The notes under the pieces are model-generated. The model was not told the DNA's origin and ran no database searches. It saw only the letters and a list, made by a program, of their open reading frames with translations. A stretch of 64,000 nt of DNA from positions 1-64,000 of the forward strand of contig NZ_RKSM01000003.1 in assembly GCF_008729015.1 (NCBI RefSeq), read 5' to 3'. The position numbers and the translations under genes were made by a program. The DNA comes from Haloarcula sp. CBA1129 (GTDB lineage: Archaea > Halobacteriota > Halobacteria > Halobacteriales > Haloarculaceae). Positions within the stretch are counted from its first letter, which is position 1; each line of letters opens with the position of its first letter. Of this stretch, positions 48,998 to 58,362 are shown piece by piece.

Positions 48998-49211
48998 CGA
49001 CTGTGCGTTCCGATAGCTGGATAAAAAATGTTAATACGATATCCCAAGGAGCAAGAATTTCTCCCTCGGGTGTTCAGAATGCGTACAGCCGCTCTCGAAT
49101 CTGGGTAGTGACGGTTCTACTATGGATTCGATGGCTCATCAGCGGTAACACGGTAGCAGTTACCTGTTGGCACAGAACAAGCCTTTTGTCCCTCTCGACA
49201 AAGCTCCCGGT
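48998..49211. other. Divergent intergenic region
   Basis: About 210 bp with the start regions of the propeller lipoprotein and the MTH865-like gene. GATAAAAAATG near 49018 is AT-rich on the lipoprotein side. A GTG- or ATG-led extension of the next gene to 49167 is possible but not preferred. Confidence 0.3.
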
Positions 49212-49475
49212 ATGACAGCAGACACCGCCGAGCAACTCAGAGCGGAACTAGAGACGGTTTTCACCAGCGCAGAGTACCCTGTTGAGGAACCGATGGAGTT
49301 GGTGCCAGCTCTGCCGGACGGCCCGAGCACGACGTTCGAGGCTGGTGACGTACGCGTCGGAGTGATGGACTTTGGCGCGGAGTACGCCGAGTACCAAAAT
49401 TATCCGTACGAGACGGCTGAGGCCCTCATCGACGATCTGATGACTGGCTTTCGAGAAGAGGGGCTATTCGACTGA
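49212..49475 (+). CDS. MTH865-family protein
   Basis: 87 residues with DTAEQLRAELETVFTSAEYP, PDGPSTTFEAGDVRVGVMDF and YPYETAEALIDDLMTGFREE, the three blocks of the MTH865 domain, an all-helical EF-hand-like fold of unknown function. The ATG at MTADTAEQ is preferred over the ATG at 49167 because the N-terminus then matches family members. It stands alone. Confidence 0.82.
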   Translation: MTADTAEQLRAELETVFTSAEYPVEEPMELVPALPDGPSTTFEAGDVRVGVMDFGAEYAEYQNYPYETAEALIDDLMTGFREEGLFD

Positions 49476-49579
49476 GCCGGACGTTCCTCACCCGCTTGAC
49501 TGCGTGAGTGGTGTTCCTCAGCCGTAGCAGCGGAAGCCGTATCGACAACAACTACGACACTATCCGCGATGGGGCTGTC

Positions 49580-49777
49580 TCAGGTCCCTGCGTCATACCC
49601 CGCATCCTCCACAGCGGCGATGAGTTGGTCTGTGCTGACATCGCCGTCGACAGACACCTGTTCGGCGTCTTTGTCGGCTTCAGCGTCTTTGACACCAGCG
49701 AGCGATTCGATGGCTTCCTCGACGGTTTGCTCACAGTGACCACAACTCATCCCCGCAACGGTCAACGTCGTAGACAT
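49580..49777 (-). CDS. Heavy-metal-associated (CopZ-like) protein
   Basis: 65 residues, a single ferredoxin-like HMA domain with the copper-binding GMSCGHC (C12 and C15), a typical metallochaperone. It carries Cu(I) to P-type ATPases such as CopA. No CopA is visible within the window, apart from the short P-type ATPase remnant at 23.2 kb. Confidence 0.92.
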   Translation of the reverse strand: MSTTLTVAGMSCGHCEQTVEEAIESLAGVKDAEADKDAEQVSVDGDVSTDQLIAAVEDAGYDAGT

Positions 49778-49982
49778 AGCGGTTTTGACGACGGATGCGC
49801 GGAACTTCTCGGTTACGACTTACCATCCAAAACAGTCACAAACAGCTTCAGTCGGGCAAGAGTGTTTAGATGTAACACTTCATTGTATCATTATTTCAAA
49901 CCAGCTTATCACCAACTACTATCCGAGACCGTAGCGGCACAACTGGTAGTCAGGCGGCAACCGAACAGTCTGCGATTACTGA

Positions 49983-50429
49983 CTACGCACTCTCTTGTTC
50001 TGACTCGGACACGTCAACAGTGAGTACGGGAACAGACGACTTCGTGACGACCTTCTGCGCTGTGCTTCCGAGCATATTCTTTTCGTATTTGTCTGCCTGC
50101 GTTCCCATCGTAATCAGGTCAATGTCGGCGTCTGCAACATACGACACAATGTGGTCCGCTGGTTTGCCCCGCTGGATAGCTGTCGAGACTTCAATCCCGT
50201 CCTGTTCAAGCGTGTCTCGAACGACCGACGTGGCCTTTTCGCCTTCCGCTCGCAGATTCTCCAGCACTTCGTCCTGCATCTCGTCATCCATCGACAGGAA
50301 CGCCCGGTCGTCGATGACATACAGCGCGTGGACGGTGACATCCCGTCCGTCGGCAATATCGATTGTATGCTCCAGCACCTGCTGCATTGACGCACTCCCA
50401 TCCGTTGGAACGAGAATATCGCTATACAT
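49983..50429 (-). CDS. Universal stress protein (UspA family)
   Basis: 148 residues. It opens with MYSDILVPTDGSASM and ends with the ATP-binding MGTQADKYEKNMLGST ... VVTKSSVPVLTV pattern, where the usual G-x2-G-x9-G-S/T is intact. It is a single-domain USP, likely to respond to stress. No operon partner is seen. Confidence 0.92.
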   Translation of the reverse strand: MYSDILVPTDGSASMQQVLEHTIDIADGRDVTVHALYVIDDRAFLSMDDEMQDEVLENLRAEGEKATSVVRDTLEQDGIEVSTAIQRGKPADHIVSYVADADIDLITMGTQADKYEKNMLGSTAQKVVTKSSVPVLTVDVSESEQESA

Positions 50430-50548
50430 CGTTCGTACAAATCAAGTTGTCACAAACATCGCTTTCGATTCTGCTCAGGCATCGCAGATGCGGCAGCCGT
50501 GGCGAGATTGGGGAGACGTATCTCGGTCGCGGAGTAGTTTGCACCGGT

Positions 50549-51904
50549 TCAAAGATAGCCAAGCCGCTCCAACCGCGACTTGAGGTCTACGTCGTCAAAG
50601 CCATCGATGTCGTATTCTGCCATTTCGTCTTCCCCAGAAGCGAGTTCGGTGCTGTCGAGTGTCTCACTCCGCTTTGCAGAGTCAGCAACAACTGCTGACG
50701 GCGGCCGGTCGATAGGGGTTTCGTCACTACGTTCGGAGCGACGGCCGCGCACGACCGCTTCGTACTCGTCATCTCCCCACGCTGCGCGCTTGTATACGGT
50801 GTCGCCGGGGCCGTCACGATACACGAGTGATGCAGGCTGTCGGAATCGGTCCGGTTCGTCAGTGTACTGTTCGGCGTACTCTGCCGTCTGACCGGTCGGT
50901 GGCGCTTGGTACGCGGTCGTCTGCCCGTCGGGTGCGACGAACCACCCGGAGTCGTCCGTTTCGCCGTCGAAGGCAGCCAGTACGGCGTCGGGGAACTGTG
51001 ATAGCGTCGCTAGGGACTCGATTCGCCGTCCATCGGTCTGCCCCGGACCTCGGACGAGCAGTGGGACATGAAACAGTTCTTCCTGTGTACCCATTCCGTG
51101 CATGACGGCAGGTGGCTCAGTAGCCGCCTGTGGCGGCTCCCCGAACCCGTCACCGTGATCGGATGTGATGACTACGAGCGTCTCGTCTAACACGCCCCGT
51201 TCCTTCAACTCACCGATAACCTGCCTTAGAATGGCATCAGTCTGTCGAATCGCTCCGTCGTACAGCGGCTTGAGTAGCTGTCCAACCCCTGCCGGGAGTT
51301 GCTCCCCGTAGACGCTCCACTCCCACTTAATCGGGAGTTCGTCGTGCATTGCCCAGTAAAAGTCCGTGCCCCACTCATCGTAGGCGTCCCGCGTCGCGTA
51401 CGGCATATGCGCGTCCATCAGATTCAGGCACGCCGCCCAAGACTCCGTTTGCCCGTCGATCCACTCAGTTAGCTTATCAGCGTACCAGAAGCCGTCGACG
51501 CCGTTACGGGTCTCGGATGGGTCGTCAACATCTGTCGAATCGGGTCGTTCCGTGACGACGGTCTCAAAGCTGTCACTGAGGCCGGATGGATGCACTGTGA
51601 GATACGGGTTCTCGGTGAACACGCCGGTCTCGTAGCCTTCGTCAGCAAGAAAATCAAAGATGGTTTGGCCGGGTTGCAGCCGTTCGGTAATCCGGAGCGT
51701 GTGGCCCTCGGACGGAACACCGGTGAACAGACTCGTATGGGCCGGCAACGACCAGCTAGCGGTTGTCCGTGCCTGTGTGTACACCGTCGCCTCACGACCG
51801 AATTCTTCGAGAAATGGCGTCGTCCTGCGCCGATGACCCAACAGAGAGGTGTTCGCCGCACGGACACAATCAAGAACGACGAGTAGCACGTTTGGCCGAC
51901 CCAT
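50549..51904 (-). CDS. Sulfatase-like alkaline-phosphatase-superfamily hydrolase
   Basis: 451 residues. The N-terminal metal site is in VLLVVLDCVRAANTSLLGHR, and the active-site position is SLPAH (52-56) in the WSLPAHTSLFTG block. Later, VVITSDHGDGFGEPP gives the D-H metal pair. Sulfatases need a C or S at the first site for formylglycine or a direct nucleophile. Serine with a histidine in place of arginine suggests a phosphoesterase or a phosphonate or glycan-modifying hydrolase rather than a classic sulfatase. The substrate is unknown. Confidence 0.85.
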   Translation of the reverse strand: MGRPNVLLVVLDCVRAANTSLLGHRRRTTPFLEEFGREATVYTQARTTASWSLPAHTSLFTGVPSEGHTLRITERLQPGQTIFDFLADEGYETGVFTENPYLTVHPSGLSDSFETVVTERPDSTDVDDPSETRNGVDGFWYADKLTEWIDGQTESWAACLNLMDAHMPYATRDAYDEWGTDFYWAMHDELPIKWEWSVYGEQLPAGVGQLLKPLYDGAIRQTDAILRQVIGELKERGVLDETLVVITSDHGDGFGEPPQAATEPPAVMHGMGTQEELFHVPLLVRGPGQTDGRRIESLATLSQFPDAVLAAFDGETDDSGWFVAPDGQTTAYQAPPTGQTAEYAEQYTDEPDRFRQPASLVYRDGPGDTVYKRAAWGDDEYEAVVRGRRSERSDETPIDRPPSAVVADSAKRSETLDSTELASGEDEMAEYDIDGFDDVDLKSRLERLGYL

Positions 51905-52097
51905 TGTCAGGCGTTAGAAGGTGTCCACGGCAAAAGTATGTTCTGTAATCGCGACTTTTCAACACAGTAGCTGCGGCCGGCGCCAACACAGTACAGTATC
52001 GACAGCTAGACCGGAACAGAATCAGTCGTCGAGCTGTGGGTCCATGGACAGGGCTCTATCATGCCACGTGACCCATCTCTTCGTGAGTATATTTTAT

Positions 52098-52523
52098 ATG
52101 GGTCGACAGTCTGGTGATAACTACGTGGTCAAATCAACGGTCCGGTTCCCCGAAACGGTGATGGACTGCGTCGAGGAGATGGTAGCGGAAGGTGTCTTCT
52201 CGAACAAGTCCGAGTTTCAGCGGTTCGCCGTTGAGTACGTTCTTTCCGAAATCGAGGATTACGAGCCCGAGATGGTTGATTTTAACGAGCTTCAGAAAGA
52301 GGTCTTCCAGCACCAGCCGGCTTCCAGCGGGGCAGAGATGTCGCCGGAGATCAACGAGAACTTCTACGAGAACGCTGCGCGCGTTCGACAGTTCGCTATT
52401 CGCGGTGACATCGAGACGGCAGAAGAGTATATCGACACAGCATACCCCGTTACTGACCCCCGCTGTTTGCTGCTTGACGACCTTCTCGAATCCTATCGAC
52501 AGCATGAAACCGAAGACGAGTAG
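52098..52523 (+). CDS. Ribbon-helix-helix (CopG-like) DNA-binding protein
   Basis: 141 residues. The N-terminal MetJ/Arc-type RHH (VVKSTVRFPETVMDCVEEMV ... GVFSNKSEFQRFAVEYVL) is followed by an acidic C-terminal domain of about 85 residues. The ATG is taken because TATTTTATATG lies at the promoter, and longer frames add a poor-quality N-terminus. It presumably regulates a nearby promoter, with the target unknown. Confidence 0.8.
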   Translation: MGRQSGDNYVVKSTVRFPETVMDCVEEMVAEGVFSNKSEFQRFAVEYVLSEIEDYEPEMVDFNELQKEVFQHQPASSGAEMSPEINENFYENAARVRQFAIRGDIETAEEYIDTAYPVTDPRCLLLDDLLESYRQHETEDE

Positions 52524-52683
52524 ATCGCGTCCCCGAGCTGGCACTCGATTGCTTCCTCACCTCTCCAATTGAACTATTCTACGGCTGCTCCCTGTCTGTG
52601 GGTTCGATAGGACCGACCAGTCCTTTGCATCTCTCCACCGCTCCCAGCGGTAGTGAACAGCTGAGCGTCCGTTCTCCGGAGCG

Positions 52684-53757
52684 TCAGTCGTCGTCAGCGC
52701 GGGCCTCTGGCGTCACCTCCGAGCGTGGCCCGGCGGCATGCCCTTCATGCGTCAGCGCCGTCGCGAACAGTTCCGCCGAGACTGCGGGAACGTCCACGTC
52801 CTCGACCGCCCCTTCGGACTCGATTTCGTCAACTGAACGCGGGTACTTCCTGAGGTCTTTGTGGATCGCAATGCCCGCGTCAGCACCCTCACCCATCGCA
52901 ATCGGGATCTGGTTGTGGCCCGGTGTGAGGTCTCCGACAGCGTAGACGCCGGAGACACTGGTCTCGCCGTGGTCGTCCACGGCTACCGTCCCGTCGTCGT
53001 TTCTATCGAGCCCCAGTTCGTCGGCCAGTTCTGCGTGGTAATCCGAGCCGAGCATCGGGAAACCGCCCTTGTACTCCCGAACGCTCCCGTCTTCGAACTC
53101 GTAGGCGGATAGCCAGCCGTCGTCATCAGTTTGCTTGCCAGATAGTTCCGTATCGACGATTTCGACAGGATGATTATCGAGCATCGTCTGCGTCTCCTCG
53201 CTCCATTCCGGCTCTTCGCCGCGAGTCAGTATATCCACGTCGTCGGTGTAGTTCAGCATAATCATCGCGACGTGGGCCGCGGCCTCGCCGGTCCCCATGA
53301 CGAAGACCGGCTCGCCGACAAACATGAACGCGTCACAGTGGAGACACCAGTGTAGCCCCTTCCCGGTCCGTGGCAGCGGCGGGTCCGGACGCTCGTCGGC
53401 GAACCCGGTGGCTAGAACGACTCGCTTGACAGCAAGTTCGTCGTCGCCTGTCGTCACGGTGAATCCATCCTCGTCTTCGTCGGCGAGTGGGTCCACCGAC
53501 TCGACGAAGCCCCGCTCGTAGGTCCCGCCGTAGTCCTGTACCTGTTCGCGCGCTGTCTCGAGGAATTCGTTCCCCGACACGTCCTCGGTGACGCCGATGA
53601 CGTTGTGCGTATCGGTCATCATCGCCGCGCGGCCCCCACCGCGGTTGATGACGATGGTGTCCATCCCCAGTCGAGTGGTGTACAGCGCGCTCGTCAGGCC
53701 GGCCGGCCCGCCGCCGACCACGGCCACGTCATAGTCGAACTGCCCATCGGTGTACAT
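52684..53757 (-). CDS. Thioredoxin-reductase-like FAD/NAD(P) oxidoreductase
   Basis: 357 residues. The FAD motif is VAVVGGGPAGLTSALYTTRL, and the redox pair C138-x-x-C141 is in GLHWCLHCDAF, at the position of CATC in thioredoxin reductase. GVYAVGDLTPGHNQIPIAMG is the second FAD motif. A C-terminal extension of about 50 acidic residues is unusual. The NADPH-binding loop (VFVMGTGEAAAHVAMIML) has GTGEAA in place of GxGxxA/G. The ATG is chosen for its match to the family start. It may reduce thioredoxin or a low-molecular-weight thiol. Confidence 0.85.
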   Translation of the reverse strand: MYTDGQFDYDVAVVGGGPAGLTSALYTTRLGMDTIVINRGGGRAAMMTDTHNVIGVTEDVSGNEFLETAREQVQDYGGTYERGFVESVDPLADEDEDGFTVTTGDDELAVKRVVLATGFADERPDPPLPRTGKGLHWCLHCDAFMFVGEPVFVMGTGEAAAHVAMIMLNYTDDVDILTRGEEPEWSEETQTMLDNHPVEIVDTELSGKQTDDDGWLSAYEFEDGSVREYKGGFPMLGSDYHAELADELGLDRNDDGTVAVDDHGETSVSGVYAVGDLTPGHNQIPIAMGEGADAGIAIHKDLRKYPRSVDEIESEGAVEDVDVPAVSAELFATALTHEGHAAGPRSEVTPEARADDD

Positions 53758-53877
53758 TATCATACTACACGTGCTCAAGGAATAAAAACAGCAGAACAGC
53801 GGCCACCTGCACAGTAATCTGTCACTTCTGCGTCACTCTACAGGCGAGGCGAACGGCCGGCTCGCCGACCCCCTGTC

Positions 53878-54552
53878 TCACCCCGGACCGAGTGCTGCGA
53901 TGTCGGCTCCGACCGTCGCCTGTGCATCAGCCGGGTTCGGGTCACTGTCAGCCAGATGCGTCCACTCGTGGGCGGGCAGCGTCGACAGATAGTCAGTAAT
54001 TGCAGCGCTGTACGGAGTCGCTTTCACAGTACTCTCGCTGTCACCCCAGATGTGGTTGATGACGGTCATCGAATCGATTCGTATCTCGACTGATTCCGGG
54101 TCACACCGTTCTGCCAGCGCTTGCAGTCCGAGATGGAGGGCGGCGTACTCGGCAACGTTGTTGTTTGTCCGGGAGCCGACCGGCCGTCCGAGACTGGCAA
54201 TCTGTGTCTCATCCGCCTGAATCACGGCACCGGCCCCAGCCGGCCCGTTACTGTGTGCACTGCCGTCCACATAGAGGACGACCTGTGACACGGCGGCATC
54301 AGCCGCGGCCTGCTGTGCCGGGGGCGGGCCAGATTCGAGCAGTTCGCCGATTGCAGCCCGTATCTCGTCAGGGGATGTCTCCGGGTCAAAGAGGCCACCG
54401 TAGCCAGCAACGGCCCCATTGATCGCATCGATAGCGGGGGTGAGTTCGTATCGATACAGCGCCAGCAGTTCGTCTATCCGCGTCGCTAGCGGCGAGAGCG
54501 TCTCCGACGGCAGCCGCTCTCTATCAGCTGCTGGCTCATTGTGACGGTCCAT
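53878..54552 (-). CDS. Ribonuclease HI-like protein
   Basis: 224 residues. The RNase H fold starts near residue 90 (VVLYVDGSAHSNGPAGAG), and the acidic catalytic set D96, E135 and D160, plus D209, matches archaeal type 1 RNase HI. The first 85 residues form a helical N-terminal extension found in haloarchaeal members. It hydrolyses RNA in RNA-DNA hybrids. The start is the ATG at MDRHNEP. Confidence 0.87.
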   Translation of the reverse strand: MDRHNEPAADRERLPSETLSPLATRIDELLALYRYELTPAIDAINGAVAGYGGLFDPETSPDEIRAAIGELLESGPPPAQQAAADAAVSQVVLYVDGSAHSNGPAGAGAVIQADETQIASLGRPVGSRTNNNVAEYAALHLGLQALAERCDPESVEIRIDSMTVINHIWGDSESTVKATPYSAAITDYLSTLPAHEWTHLADSDPNPADAQATVGADIAALGPG

Positions 54553-54701
54553 CAATGAGACGTAGCTGCGGGTGGCTAAAAGACACTTCGCTGTGACAGG
54601 CCTGAGATAGTCAGAAACGTACCGATCGGTGATCGGATCACTGTCGCCGTGGACCGATCAGGGCCGCAGTTAACAGCACTGAGACCGTAGCTGTGGCCAC
54701 G

Positions 54702-55907
54702 ATGGACAGACGGACATTCCTCGCTGTGAGCGGAGTTGCGGTAGCTGGCACACTCACGGGCTGTCATACTCCCAGTGATGAGCAGGGGGACGGCGCTACA
54801 GCGACGGATTCCGGACAGACCGACGGTTCAGAGACGGCTGTGGCCGTCGAAACCGTCGCCGACGGACTCGAATCGCCATGGAGCATCACACCCCTGCCTG
54901 ACGGCTCACAGTTGCTGGTCACGGAGCGCGTCGGCCGCGTGGTGCTGGTCGACTTAGCGGACGGCACAGTCACGCCTGTTACTGGCACACCGTCGGTGTA
55001 CGCGAGGGGTCAGGGCGGGATGCTTGATGCAGCGCTCCACCCTGACTTTCCTGATCCGGCGTGGGTGTATCTGACATATTCGAAGGCCAACGACAGCGGT
55101 GGGTCGGCCACACACCTTGGCCGCGGCCGCCTGAATGTGGCTGCCCCACAGTTCGAGACGTTTGAACAACTGCACGTCGCGGAGCCGTTCGTCGACTCCG
55201 ACGGGCACTTCGGGTCCCGAGTCGTGTTCGGTCCGGACGAATTGGTGTACATGACTGTCGGCGACAGGCAGTTCAAGGACTTCGGCCCCAATCACGTCGC
55301 TCAGGACAGGACGAACGAACTCGGAACCACGCTTCGACTGACACCCTCAGGCGGTATTCCCGATGCGAACCCGTTCACCGATGACCCGAACGCAGTCGAT
55401 TCGATATTCAGCTACGGCCACCGCAACGCACAGGGGATGACCGTCCATCCCGACACGGGAGCTATCTGGCAGACCGAGTTCGGCGAGCAGGACGGCGACG
55501 AAATCAACGTCGTCGAACGGGGCGGCAACTACGGTTGGCCGGTCGCCGACGAGGGCTGTACCTACGGCAGCGGCGATCCGATCGGCGTCAGCCACGCGGA
55601 ACGCGACGATGTCGTTGCACCAGTGTATTCGTGGGACTGTGGATCAGGTGGGTTTCCACCCAGCGGTGCCACGTTCTACACCGGCGACGCCTTTCCGGCG
55701 TGGACCGGTGACTTGCTCGTCGGTGGGTTGGCCTCGCAATACCTTGCCCGGTTTACAGTCAATGGGCGCACAGTCGAAGAAGCGACGCCTCTCCTCACCG
55801 ACCGAGGGTGGCGGATCCGTGATGTCGTGGTCGAACCCGATACTGGAAGCGTGCTCGCTGCCGTCGACTCATCGGACGCACCTATTGTGCGACTTCACCC
55901 CGCCTGA
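54702..55907 (+). CDS. PQQ-dependent soluble glucose/sorbosone-dehydrogenase-like lipoprotein
   Basis: 401 residues. The leader MDRRTFLAVSGVAVAG ends in lipobox LTGC. The beta-propeller signature includes LESPWSITPLPDGSQLLVTE, ARGQGGMLDAALHPDFPDPA, FGPDELVYMTVGDRQFKDFG, SYGHRNAQGMTVHPDTGAIW and NYGWPVADEGC. These give the calcium and PQQ site of the GDH family. It would oxidise sugars outside the cell, passing electrons to a membrane carrier. The ATG at 54702 is chosen over the in-frame GTG at 54693. Confidence 0.93.
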   Translation: MDRRTFLAVSGVAVAGTLTGCHTPSDEQGDGATATDSGQTDGSETAVAVETVADGLESPWSITPLPDGSQLLVTERVGRVVLVDLADGTVTPVTGTPSVYARGQGGMLDAALHPDFPDPAWVYLTYSKANDSGGSATHLGRGRLNVAAPQFETFEQLHVAEPFVDSDGHFGSRVVFGPDELVYMTVGDRQFKDFGPNHVAQDRTNELGTTLRLTPSGGIPDANPFTDDPNAVDSIFSYGHRNAQGMTVHPDTGAIWQTEFGEQDGDEINVVERGGNYGWPVADEGCTYGSGDPIGVSHAERDDVVAPVYSWDCGSGGFPPSGATFYTGDAFPAWTGDLLVGGLASQYLARFTVNGRTVEEATPLLTDRGWRIRDVVVEPDTGSVLAAVDSSDAPIVRLHPA

Positions 55908-56080
55908 ATCGAGTGCGTCGGCGACGACCGTGTGGGGTCGATGACCTGTGGCCGGAATTCGAACGGTGCCAACAGTGAGTGAGGGGCGTTCTCATACCCA
56001 CACACAACCCCTTCTCGATTGGACCCGATCAGCGAGCCCGGTACCGCGCTATTTTTGCTTCTGAACCCGCTAATCTGGCT

Positions 56081-56254
56081 GTGAATCAGACTGCGATTCT
56101 GCACGCCGCGTTCGGAGTACTGATCGTCGCAGGATTCCTCGTTTCGGCACCACTGAGCTATGGTCTCTACGGGCTGGGGGCTGCCTGTTTCATCGCCGGC
56201 ATCGTACTTGCACGGCGGGATAGCGATGAGTCGGAAACCGCCGATAGCGTCTAA
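56081..56254 (+). CDS. Short membrane protein
   Basis: 57 residues from a GTG at 56081, with two hydrophobic helices (ILHAAFGVLIVAGFLVSA and YGLYGLGAACFIAGIVLA) and an acidic tail. The longer frame from 55979 adds 34 residues of poor composition, so the GTG start is preferred; TATTTTTG lies about 30 nt before it. No family is recognised. Confidence 0.55.
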   Translation: MNQTAILHAAFGVLIVAGFLVSAPLSYGLYGLGAACFIAGIVLARRDSDESETADSV

Positions 56255-56356
56255 CCTCGGGAACGCGATACAGAACCAGCTTTCACGGTGAGACAGACGG
56301 TTCCGCGGGGTTGTATTGGTGTCTGACTGTCTGGCTGTGTGCGGACCGCTGCCCGA

Positions 56357-56596
56357 TCACGCTTCCTGCAGGCGGCCATCGTCTACGGCTACGTTCTGGC
56401 CGGCGACGTAATCAGCCGCGTTACTGCAAAAGAACAGAATCGGTGCCACAACGCCCTCGAATGTGGCAGGTCGCCCGTGCGGGAACGCCGACACGTCCAC
56501 GACGGTGTTCTCAATGAGACGACAGCTGGCCAACCCACTGCCGATGCCGCCGTTGTCAGCGGTACTGCCGCTGGCGTCGTCGGTCGGTTCCAGCAC
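56357..56596 (-). pseudogene. C-terminal fragment of a short-chain dehydrogenase
   Basis: The frame reads GRPATFEGVVAPILFFCSNA and then ADYVAGQNVAVDDGRLQ. This is the conserved C-terminal helix and strand of SDR enzymes, where G-R-P...E-x-V-A-x-x-x-L-F-L-x-S-x-x-A-x-Y-V-T-G-Q-x-L-x-V-D-G-G is normal. The Rossmann half and YxxxK site are absent, and the upstream sequence reads into the MITE-like element region, so the gene is truncated. Confidence 0.6.
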
Positions 56597-56673
56597 AGCC
56601 AGAGCGACGAGGACTCACACGGTGTCGACGCCGACGTGTGTGAGTGCTAGTGATCCCAAACGAGCCCCGACTA

Positions 56674-56753
56674 ATACTGTCGGCTGTACCTGTTCTGAGA
56701 TATTTTCCACCCCGGAATGGCAACGTTCTTTCCAGACGGACAGCCGACAGTAT
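56674..56753. mobile_element. 80-bp MITE-like element, copy 2
   Basis: Termini ATACTGTCGGCTGT (14 bp) pair perfectly with the inverted right end, and the central CCACCCCGG hairpin resembles copy 1 at 22673. The two copies diverge in the arms but match in length (80 bp), ends and centre. It sits about 75 bp from the broken SDR fragment. It has no coding capacity. Confidence 0.65.
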
Positions 56754-56929
56754 AAGCCGAACATGACAACCACTGAGAGCCTGAATCGCCGACTCTACGC
56801 AACGCCCTGCTCTGTTCAGTTGCTTTCACTGTCCGGATTACTACCCGTAAAGTCGGCTCTTGTCGCCTCCAGAACTGAAACCCCATCTCGGCGGCGGTTT
56901 TATCCGACAGGTGAAACTACATCTATCAT
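56754..56929. other. Promoter region of the APC permease
   Basis: GGTTTTATCC near 56895 lies about 30 nt before the permease ATG and fits a basal TATA element. Confidence 0.35.
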
Positions 56930-58360
56930 ATGACTGACCAGCCTGTTGATGTCGCGCCAGCGGGCGAGAACGTCGCCGGTGAGGCACCTGTCGAGGAGCC
57001 AGAAGCCGTCACCGACGACGCGGTTGTCCACGACGACGACGTTGAACTCGAACGGACCATCGGGCTCGTCGGTGGGCTGGCAATCGGCATCGGGACGATG
57101 ATCGGGGCCGGCATCTTCGTCTTTCCAGGGCTGGCTGCTGCCAACGCTGGACTCGCCGCGACGCTCTCGTTCGCAATCGGCGGCCTGATTGCGTTGCTTG
57201 TGGCGCTTCCGACCTCCGAACTCGCCACGGCGATGCCCCGGAGCGGTGGCGGGTACTACTTCATCTCGCGGGGAATGGGGACGGCGTATGGCGCAATCGT
57301 GGGCCTCGGGCTGTGGCTGGGGCTGATGTTCGCATCCGCGTTCTATCTGGTCGGACTCGGCCACTACGCGAGCGCTGTGTTCGCTGAACTCAATGTCGTA
57401 CTCCCGTTCAGCCCGGTCATCGGAATCGGGCTACTGTTCGGGGTCGCACTGACGGCACTGAGTATCGGCGGTACGGAAAACACCGCGAAGATTCAGAACG
57501 TGGTGGTCGGTATCCTTCTGGTAGTGCTGACGGGCTTCCTTTCCTACGGTGTCCTCGACGCTGTGGGCGTGTTCGGTGGCGGCAGCGTTCCGGAGCAGTT
57601 CTTCTCCAGAGGATATTTCCGGGTGTTGACGACCGCGGCGCTCGTGTTCACGTCGTACTTGGGGTTCGCGCAGGTCGCTACTGTCGCGGGTGAAATCAAA
57701 CAGCCGGGTCGGAATCTCCCACTGGCGATGGTGGGGTCGGTCCTGACTGTCACCGTCTTTTATGTTGTCACAATTTTCGTCGCGACCAGCGCGTTCGGCG
57801 CTGCACGACTGGGAGCGTTCGGGGAGACAGCGATGGTCGAAGTCGCCCGTGACTTCCTCGGGTTGCCCGGTGCGGTCGCGATTCTGGGTGCCGGGCTGCT
57901 GGCGACGTTTTCGAGCGCGAACGCGTCGATTCTCAGCGCCTCGCGGGCGGTCTACGCTCTGAGCCGTGATGCCCTGCTCCCCAGAAAGGCGAGCGAGGTC
58001 AACCTTCGGTACGGCACTCCGCACGTTGCGTTGCTCTCCGCTGGCGGACCGATTCTCGTCCTCGTCGCGACTGGCCGGGTCGAACTGCTGGCTGAGGTTG
58101 CCTCGTTTCTTCACCTGATCATGTACGGGCTGATGTGTATCGCCCTGATCGTGTTGCGCCGTCGGAACCCCGAGTGGTACTCGCCCAGCTATCGGGTGCC
58201 GGGCTATCCGGTGGTCCCGGGTATGGGTGCGCTCGCGAGCTTCGGACTAATTGTCTTCATGCAGCCCGCATCTATCGGTATCGGCATCGTGGTCATGCTC
58301 GCCTCGTACCTCTGGTACCGTTATTACGCTGGGGACGTGACACTCAAAGGAGATATCTAA
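56930..58360 (+). CDS. APC-superfamily amino-acid permease
   Basis: 476 residues. An acidic 40-residue N-terminus is followed by about twelve helices. [20 protein letters not shown] is the hallmark of the APC family, in which the helix-1 GxG bend binds substrate. It is an amino-acid or polyamine transporter, with substrate unknown. A USP gene follows after 2 bp on the same strand, a common haloarchaeal pair in which the USP may modulate the transporter. Confidence 0.93.
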   Translation: MTDQPVDVAPAGENVAGEAPVEEPEAVTDDAVVHDDDVELERTIGLVGGLAIGIGTMIGAGIFVFPGLAAANAGLAATLSFAIGGLIALLVALPTSELATAMPRSGGGYYFISRGMGTAYGAIVGLGLWLGLMFASAFYLVGLGHYASAVFAELNVVLPFSPVIGIGLLFGVALTALSIGGTENTAKIQNVVVGILLVVLTGFLSYGVLDAVGVFGGGSVPEQFFSRGYFRVLTTAALVFTSYLGFAQVATVAGEIKQPGRNLPLAMVGSVLTVTVFYVVTIFVATSAFGAARLGAFGETAMVEVARDFLGLPGAVAILGAGLLATFSSANASILSASRAVYALSRDALLPRKASEVNLRYGTPHVALLSAGGPILVLVATGRVELLAEVASFLHLIMYGLMCIALIVLRRRNPEWYSPSYRVPGYPVVPGMGALASFGLIVFMQPASIGIGIVVMLASYLWYRYYAGDVTLKGDI

Positions 58361-58362
58361 TT

